Assembly (NCBI RefSeq): GCF_020509005.1
Contig: NC_063021.1
Span: 1,488,001-1,552,000 of the forward strand
Direction: 5' to 3'
DNA from: Fulvia fulva
Lineage: Eukaryota > Ascomycota > Dothideomycetes > Mycosphaerellales > Mycosphaerellaceae
DNA length: 64,000 bases
In this document: piece by piece, positions 57,424-64,000 of the stretch
Layout: every line of letters starts with the position of its first letter
How positions within the stretch are numbered: position 1 is the first letter of the stretch
Made by a program: the position numbers and the translations under genes
Notes under the pieces: model-generated
Databases searched by the model: none
What the model saw: only the letters and a program-made list of their open reading frames with translations
Told to the model about the DNA's origin: nothing

Positions 57424-57661
57424 CTATTACGGGTAGCCCGCGACCCCCTACTATAGATACGTCGGCCCGGCTAAACCCCGGACCTTCCGTATCGGGTTAG
57501 CGCGGCTTAGCTTTACTTTATAACTTTGCCGCGCCTCGCGCTCCTCTTTTATAGCTTCGTAGAACAATAACTATCTCGTTCGGACTCTATAGTACGCGCG
57601 CCCTTATAGTTTGTTCTACTACCCTACCTAGATCGCGGATCTAGGTAAGGGACGCGTAATA
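57424..57661 (+). repeat. Gypsy-C 5' LTR (238 bp)
   Basis: TATTACGGG...GCGTAATA ends fit the LTR rule seen in this window (TGTTACGGG...GCGTAACA before RIP). A leader and gag-like coding region follow, so it is probably a 5' LTR. The partner LTR is not in the window, so the call is inferential. Confidence 0.65.
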
Positions 57662-60150
57662 ATAGGAATAGATAGAACCGTAGAACTCGAGAACGCGTAG
57701 AGTCGTATTAGAATATAGAACACGGTAAGGCGTATAGCGCGTAGATATCTAGAGAACGTAACGCGGCAATATTATTAGTAGGTAGTCGCGCGCTCGTAGA
57801 CAGTCAGGATATAGGCACCGTTACGCCTCCCCCGAACCTAGACAATATAACTTTATAAACAGCGAACGGCGGTATACCACCGCTACCTAAGCCTAAGGGC
57901 AAAGCAAGTAGCGTATATCTCTTTTCCCCGACCTCTCCTCTTTCCCTTAGAGTTAGACATAGGACGATAACCGGCGGGTCATAGTAGACACCGGTGTCGC
58001 GCTATAACAAGAGATTAATAAAGCTTACTAGAAGGCCTTCGAGCGAGAAGAAGGTAGTAAGATTGACTTTATAGAACTGTTCGAGTTCAAGCTCGAAGAG
58101 AACCTAGGCGACGACCTAGACGAGGTGTATCTATTACTCGACGAGGCAGAACACATTCTCGTATCCGAATACTAGAATGTCACCCTAGACAACCTTACGA
58201 CCCTTATATCCTAACACCCGAAGACTACCTACGACTTCGTGCTATAAGTAGTTAATACGGCAATTACTAAGGGCAGACAACTCGATATAATAGAGCGAGC
58301 TAACGGCCTCTAGAACACCTAGTACACTACGCTATATACCGAATACGACCGTATCTATAAGATGCTACGAAGTGAAGAGCTTGTTATATAGAAAATGGTA
58401 GTAGATCTTAAGAGCAAGAAGGATTACGACCTAGCTAAGTTATAAGAGCTAGAGAAGAAATATAAGGAAGCTAATAACCTATATAAGCAGTTTAGCGAGA
58501 TCTACGAGAAGGAGAAGAAGAAGGCACAAGATGCTAAGGCGAAGAACTAGGCCCTATAACAAGAAGTCGATGACCTAAAGGCTCGGCTTAAGGTAGGAGA
58601 CACTATATAGAACGGAGGTAGGGGCCGCTTAGGCCGCCGACCCTCTCGTTCCCGCCTACGCGAGACCTTACTCGAGTAGCTATTACGTAGGTATCGCGAA
58701 GCTACTAGTAGAGGTAGCGGTAGCGGTAGTAGTAATAACGATAGAGACGACGATAACCGTAGTAATAATAGCCGAGGACGTAATAACGACCGTCCGCGAC
58801 TAGGACCTAACAATAGTCGTGACTCGAGAATACGTAATACCCGTACCTAGACACTACTAGTTAACCTCCTAGAACGTCTCTTTACTATTAACCGTACCCT
58901 TGCTCGCGGTATAGAGATTAGTAAGGGTGTGCCTAACCCTAAGTACTTTAAGAACGATAATAACCCTAATTTCGACAGCTAGTATAGTAGTGTTCTCCTA
59001 AAGCTAACTATAGTAACCTTCCGTACTAAGGTAGATAGTCTACGCTTCGTATATAGATAGACGTAAGGTGATCCTTAGTAAAGTATTAAGCCGAGGATCC
59101 CTATACCTAGATAGTAGTCCTTTAACAAGTTTAAGACTAGAGAAGAGTTATTAGATTAGATAATACGCTAATATAGTATACGTAATAAAGGAACTAAGGC
59201 TATAGTTAATATTACTACCTATAAGTAAGAATAAGGCGAAACCTTTATAGCCTTCTATACCCGCTACTCGGAGTTACGCGCCTAGATGTTATAGACCGAT
59301 AAGACCGAGCTTATACTATTCCGTAACCGACTAAACCGTAAGTACTTTATTAAGACCTTCGGCGACCGCGAAGTCGACCGCCGCCTAGATAGTATATAAG
59401 ACGTTATCGAGGAGTATACCGTACTAGACGAGAGCTTCTACGAGACAGATCGACTATACCCGTAGAAGGAGCGCCCCCGTAGTAATAGTAACTCGAACGG
59501 TAATAGCGGCTAGAATAACTAGAATAACGGTAACGTAGTTACTAGTACCGCTACCGGTATAGTAGGTACCTTAGTATAGCGCCTACTATAGTACGCTAGT
59601 ACTAAGAAGAAGGAGGATCTACCGACATATCTATAGAACCTACCTACGCTTAACCGTAAGTAGCGCGAAGACCTTAAGAAGTAGGGTAAGTACTACCGCT
59701 ACCGTATAGGTTCTTACGTATCGACTAACCCTAAATACCTAATATATAGGTACGATAGCGACTATCGCCTACCGCGTCTACGTAATACTACGCCGAATCC
59801 GAACGTAAACCTTAGTTCCCTAGCCGCCGATCCGTAGTAGGGAAATGGTACGACCGCTACCTAAGCGTAGTAGATAGCGGTCACCCGAACTTCCTAGAAT
59901 AGAAAGAGTATAAGATTAAGAGACACGGAATGTAAGAGACGGTCATAGACTATAGTAAGGAGCTTAAGATATCGGTATACGTACTAGATAAGCAATAGCT
60001 AGCTTTATACCCTTATATAGTATTACCCGTAATAATATAATATAGAAAGGCTCGAGGCCTTATAGATTCTACTTCTACCTCTCTCTTTCTTAACTAGAAA
60101 TTTATACGTAAATATATAATACCCCTGACCTAAGTCGTACTCGACGCGTC
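57662..60150 (+). pseudogene. Gypsy-C gag region relic
   Basis: A plus-strand frame with coiled-coil-like Lys/Glu-rich residues at about 58430-58600 (EIYEKEKKKAQ), an Arg/Ser/Asn-rich linker and a retrotransposon gag domain at about 59080-59460 (ETFIAFYTRYSELRAQ, EEYTVLDESFY). A knuckle-like remnant lies near 59690-59770. Then a protease-like start follows near 59900-60030, after which the similarity ends at LINE-B3. The frame is broken by TAG/TAA. I assign it to Ty3/gypsy on gag type and position; pol is not visible. Confidence 0.65.
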
Positions 60151-60299
60151 GGCTTATCGATCTCTACGCCAAAACAAGACACATTCGAAAGCTCTTATCA
60201 AGGCCATTCGAACGATATATAAAGCAGGCCACTGCCCCTAGGACTAAGGGAGTTCTACCTTATTTAATCTAGATAGCTTAAAGCTCTCTTCACCCTGTT

Positions 60300-61480
60300 T
60301 CTTCAGCTCTAAACGCCGCGGAGGTGCCTAGCTACATTAGGCAACTCCTAGGCAATAGTAGCCTAGGCTACGGCACTAACGGCGCCTACGGCCCTATAGG
60401 CGAAGCCCCCCTAAGACAACTAGTAGTAACTTATAGAGGACGCAAAAAGTATAGAAACTAACGATCAGCTCCCTTACCGGTCTCTATAGGTAATGATCAC
60501 TTAGCTACGTACGGCGCTTATACTATCGTATTACCGAGGGTAACAAGAAATAAGGACGACGTCCTAGGCGATTAGTAAGGCCACCCGGAATCAACACCCC
60601 TATAGCTAGGCATCGGTCGCGGTATCGATACTAGGCCCCCGCCTAATGCACGATGTAGTTACGATCCGTATTATAGTAAAGAAAGACTAGGCCGAAGTTA
60701 CGAAGCTATCGAACAAGGAGCTCGCCTAACGAATCAACTAACTAGGGGTAGTCGTAGTGAACTAATAGTCTAACGGCACTCTATAGATCTATACTAGCTC
60801 TACTACTACTAGGAGGCACCTAGAGGCATAGCTATAGTAGGCATCTAAGGTTGCGGTATTAGCGAAGGTCTTAACGAAACAATTTACGATCCTAGTCTAC
60901 GATATACCTAAGGAGTTTGACCTAACTAACTAGGGTCACCTACGCGCTCTCTAAGAGGACAACCCGGTCACTCTTAACTCTCTAATCTAGAAGGCGACTT
61001 GGCTCTATAGGAAATGGCTAGAAGGCAAGAAGGCCTCGGCGCTAATAGTATAGCTACAAGACGCGAAAGCGGCGGATCTAGCGATAGAACAAGGCCTAGT
61101 CTAGTAATATAGCCTTAAGATAGTAGAAAAGCACTCCTTATCCTTTCGTGTCCTCTAATGCTTCAAATGCTAACAGTATAGACACCAAACCTATACGTAT
61201 ATAAACAAGTAGGCCTACTCGAACTGTATAGGAGACTATATGTCTAGGGACTATATATTGGCTACGAGGCGGTATACAAACTCTCTAGGGCACTACCTAT
61301 CGTATAGTACGGAATGCCTATAGCGGAAACTAGCGAAAAACAAGGCAATCACAAACAGAACCGTCGCCCTAAGATTCTACGGCGACCGTAAGGCTAGCCT
61401 ATACCGGAACTAACTAGCGGCGGTCGGGTATAAGCGCCCTAGGGCTGAGAACGATATAAAGGATACGTAACCTAGGGCGT
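60300..61480 (+). pseudogene. LINE-B3 ORF1 relic
   Basis: A gag-like ORF1 with scattered stops. A CCHC-type cluster lies at about 61156-61200 (CFKC..Y.H......), where the last Cys is not evident, and Cys residues at about 61225 and 61315 suggest further knuckles. This arrangement is typical of Tad-like ORF1. Boundaries are approximate. Confidence 0.65.
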
Positions 61481-61639
61481 ACGGGAGGCTACGTGCTCTA
61501 CTAGCTACGGCGAGGGAATCTAACTAGGCCCGGCTCCTCTTTAGTATATAGCCGATAGGCGTAGACTAGGACGTATAGGGTAGTAGGACATAGGACGATA
61601 TAGAGGAAATGATTATCGATACCGATAACTAGCCTCGAC

Positions 61640-64000
61640 ACGCTTAGTATTATCTAGTATAACGTTAACTATAGTAAGGATATAGTCTAGAACTATTTCC
61701 TACACGAGGCGGACCCGCGCGTCTACTACGTCCTTACAATCTAGGAGCTATAGATTAACCCGTACTATAAGAGACTAACGACCTATAAGTCACTAGGCTA
61801 TACGACATGCCTACGAGGCGACGGCAGACCCCGTACGTACTTCTATATCAGCAAGGACATACTAGAATCCGACTAGGAGGTAGTGTACTACGTAGACGAA
61901 GAAGGCGGGGGCGATATTACCTCCCTCTACGTAGGTAGCACCTAGATACACAACCTATATATACAACCGCTAGCCTCGAGGTCTAGCCGCGACCTAGGGG
62001 TCTATAGACACCTAGACAGTGCGCTTAAGAGATAAGGGTGCCAAATCGTAGTAGGAGACTTTAATATATACTACCCTTCCTAGGAAAGCCTTATATAGCC
62101 GTACCCTATAGCCGACGAAGTACTCGACTTAATAGCGAGTAACGTAATTGCCCTTAATACCCCGAAGGACCTAGGCACCTAGAAGAGAGGGGGACTCTAA
62201 GGCACGATCGACCTCTCCTAGATCTTAGATAGCCACTACTACACGGTCACCTACTATAGGATCGAACATAAACTCGAGGCGTCGTTAGACTATATACTAG
62301 TTAGGACCTCTATTACGACATAGATATAACGTATACTAGCGAGAACCCCTAAGCCAAACTAGGGAAAGGCCTACTAGGCTTATATCTAGGCGTACCTCGA
62401 TAACTCTAAGAGGCTAGTCTAGATCGCGTAGTAGTAATACAATAGTAAAGACGAGATAGACGAAGCAGTCTAGGGGTTAATAGACGAAATAAGAAAAGCG
62501 ACCTTACTTCACGTTCTGCTTACCTAACTAACGACATAGTCTAAACTATACTAGACGCCGGAGTACACTACGGTAGTAAGAGAAGTAAGGAGAGCCCGCC
62601 GGGTATAGACGAGCAGCTATAGCGAGGAGGCCTAGAACGTATACAGGGAGGCATACTAACAGAAGAAAGCTATAATACGAAGGGAGAAAGTAGTCGGCTA
62701 GAGGGCTATAGTAGAAGAAATCGCCGGCAAGCTAGAGAAGATATAGAAGCTAGCGAAATAGGCCCGATAGGACCCTATATAGGGCCCCTCCTTCTCTATC
62801 CTAGCGCTATAATCGCCTAGTGGCCCGGTTAGCGACCCCGAGGCTAAGGCGCGTCTTTTAGCTAGCAAGTTCTTCCCGCCCCTAGTCGAGGCTGATCTAA
62901 GCGATATAAACAGCTCTACTCCCCTAGCCCCTAGCATCGCGGTCTAATAGGAGGTGTCCGAGGGAGAAGTTGCCGCTATACTAAGGAAGTTGCCGGCGAA
63001 GAAAGCCCCGGGGCCGGATAGGATCCTAAACGAGCTACTAAAGAAGTGTAGAGATCAACTAGCCCTAGTAGTTATAGCGATCTTTAACGCCTGTCTATAG
63101 ACCGGGTACTACCCGATAGCTTATAAACAATCGACGACAGTAGTCCTACGTAAGCCGTAGAAGGAAGACTATACGTAGGTGAAGTCGTACCGCCTAATTG
63201 CGCTCCTTAATACTCTTAGGAAGGCGCTTAAGAAGCTAGTTATAACGAGACTCTCCGAGGCGGTAGAGGAACACTCCCTACTCCCGGACACCTAGATAGG
63301 TGCGCGCCTATAGCGATCGACGCTATCCGCGATAGAACTTATTACCTCTTAGGTAAAGGCTATCTAGTATAAGAATAGGGACAAGGTGGCTTCCTTACTT
63401 AGCCTAGACATATCGGGAGCCTTCGACTACGTATTATACCCGCGGCTACCCTATATCCTAAGGTCGAAGGGACTCCCTAAGTAGCTTGTCAACTTCGTAC
63501 GGTCCTACCTCTAAAACCGTAGTACGTCGATCCTAGTCGGCTAGTATAGAAGCCTATTTCAAGCAGTCTATACTAGAATCCCGTAAGGCTTAACGCTAGT
63601 ACCTATTCTATTCCTCTTCTTTATAGCGACGCTACTCCTAGCCCTAGAATCCTAGAACACCGCTACGAGCGGCTTCGTAGACGACATAAACATCCTAGCG
63701 TAGTCTTCCTCGACTAAGGAGAACTATAGGCTACTAGAAGAGAAGCACAAGATCTACGAGGACTAGGCTAGGAGGCACGGGGCTCGGTTTGCCCTAGAAA
63801 AGTACAATCTAATACACTTTACGCGCCGGCCACGGTTCTATAATATATAAGCTTCTATCTAGATATAGGGGCATACGACTAACCCGGCAAATCAGCTTAG
63901 GATCCTCGGACTATAGGTAGACCCGGCGCTACGGTAGAGGAAGCACGTATAGGCAATATTACGGAAAGCTAAACAGAATATAGCATTATACTAGAGGCTC
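61640..64000 (+). pseudogene. LINE-B3 ORF2 relic (endonuclease and reverse transcriptase), truncated by the window edge
   Basis: Endonuclease motifs lie near 62045-62075 (IVVGDFNIYYPSW) and 62150-62230 (LNTPKDLGTW, TIDLSW). The reverse transcriptase runs from about 62990 (PGPDRIL) to beyond 63800. The catalytic box FVDDI at 63674-63688 is intact. TAG codons still interrupt the frame. In LINE-B2 the same box reads FVHD. Confidence 0.83.

Larger units (their letters stand above)
60151..64000 (+). mobile_element. LINE-B3, 5' part of a Tad-like LINE running off the right edge (plus)
   Basis: From about 60150 (±60) the texture changes: CpA becomes frequent again. An ORF1 region and an ORF2 region follow, matching LINE-B2 in reverse complement from about 62390 onward. 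The 3' end and TSD lie outside the window. It is the best template for the 5' part of the LINE-B family. Confidence 0.83.

Noticed and set aside
10700..64000. Dense in-frame TAG/TAA that could suggest stop-codon reassignment (TAG read as Gln or Trp)
   Set aside because: The same CpA/TpG-to-TpA change also affects LTRs, inverted repeats and Cys/His codons, and the host genes at 1-9.3 kb use ordinary codes with CAG and TGG. RIP explains all of it.
9756..64000. Centromere or mitochondrial origin for the TA-rich block
   Set aside because: The sequence is made of identifiable nuclear retrotransposons with TSDs. A centromeric location is possible but nothing in the sequence shows it.

Overview
The window looks like nuclear DNA of a filamentous ascomycete (Pezizomycotina; a Dothideomycete is plausible but not shown). 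Evidence: compact mostly intronless genes, a 47-nt intron with a CTAAC-type branch point, fungal-type MFS and APH-like proteins, and a repeat block with the CpA-to-TpA signature of repeat-induced point mutation (RIP).

Region 1 (1 to about 9.73 kb) is ordinary gene space: a DapA/DHDPS-family aldolase or lyase (minus), an APH-like phosphotransferase (minus), a monocarboxylate-type MFS transporter (plus), a frame-broken gene of a fungal hypothetical family (plus) and a calcineurin-like metallophosphoesterase (minus). The APH-like and MFS genes are divergent over a 1.28-kb shared upstream region. I see no secondary-metabolite or pathogenicity cluster logic; they look like unrelated metabolic genes.

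Region 2 (about 9.76 to 64 kb) contains no intact gene. It is a nest of transposons inserted into one another. I resolved most boundaries from matching terminal repeats of equal length and from target-site duplications (TSDs). Order: LINE-B1 (minus, from 9756) holds Copia-A1 (10318-20715, TSD CGGGG), whose right LTR holds LINE-A1 (15611-20548, 15-bp TSD). LINE-B1 also holds Copia-A2 (minus, from 21164). Copia-A2 holds Gypsy-A (22016-48757, TSD ATAGA). Gypsy-A holds a Fot1/Pogo DNA transposon (22340-34155, TSD TA), which holds Copia-B (23439-34099, TSD GTTCT), which holds LINE-A2 (26451-31479, 12-bp TSD). Gypsy-A also holds LINE-B2 (36310-39070) and LINE-A3 (41388-46311). Copia-A2 further holds a 614-bp TRIM-like LTR element (49190-56301, TSD GGGCC), whose left LTR holds a solo LTR (49247-49445, TSD ATAGG) and Gypsy-B (49488-55776, minus, TSD ATACT). 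Copia-A2 stops at 56847 against a Gypsy-A-family gag fragment; Gypsy-C (from 57424) and LINE-B3 (about 60.15 kb to the right edge) follow. The deepest stack is six elements.

Nearly all element reading frames are riddled with TAG/TAA at former Gln and Trp codons, and Cys/His ligands and catalytic Asp are changed by the same TpG/CpA-to-TpA change. CpG is not depleted, so this is RIP-like and not CpG decay. The most interesting observation is that the three LINE-A copies, at independent target sites, share the same scars next to CpA/TpG sites that were spared, as if already scarred sequence had moved again. LINE-A2 also carries a piece of a Ty3/gypsy integrase at its 5' end.
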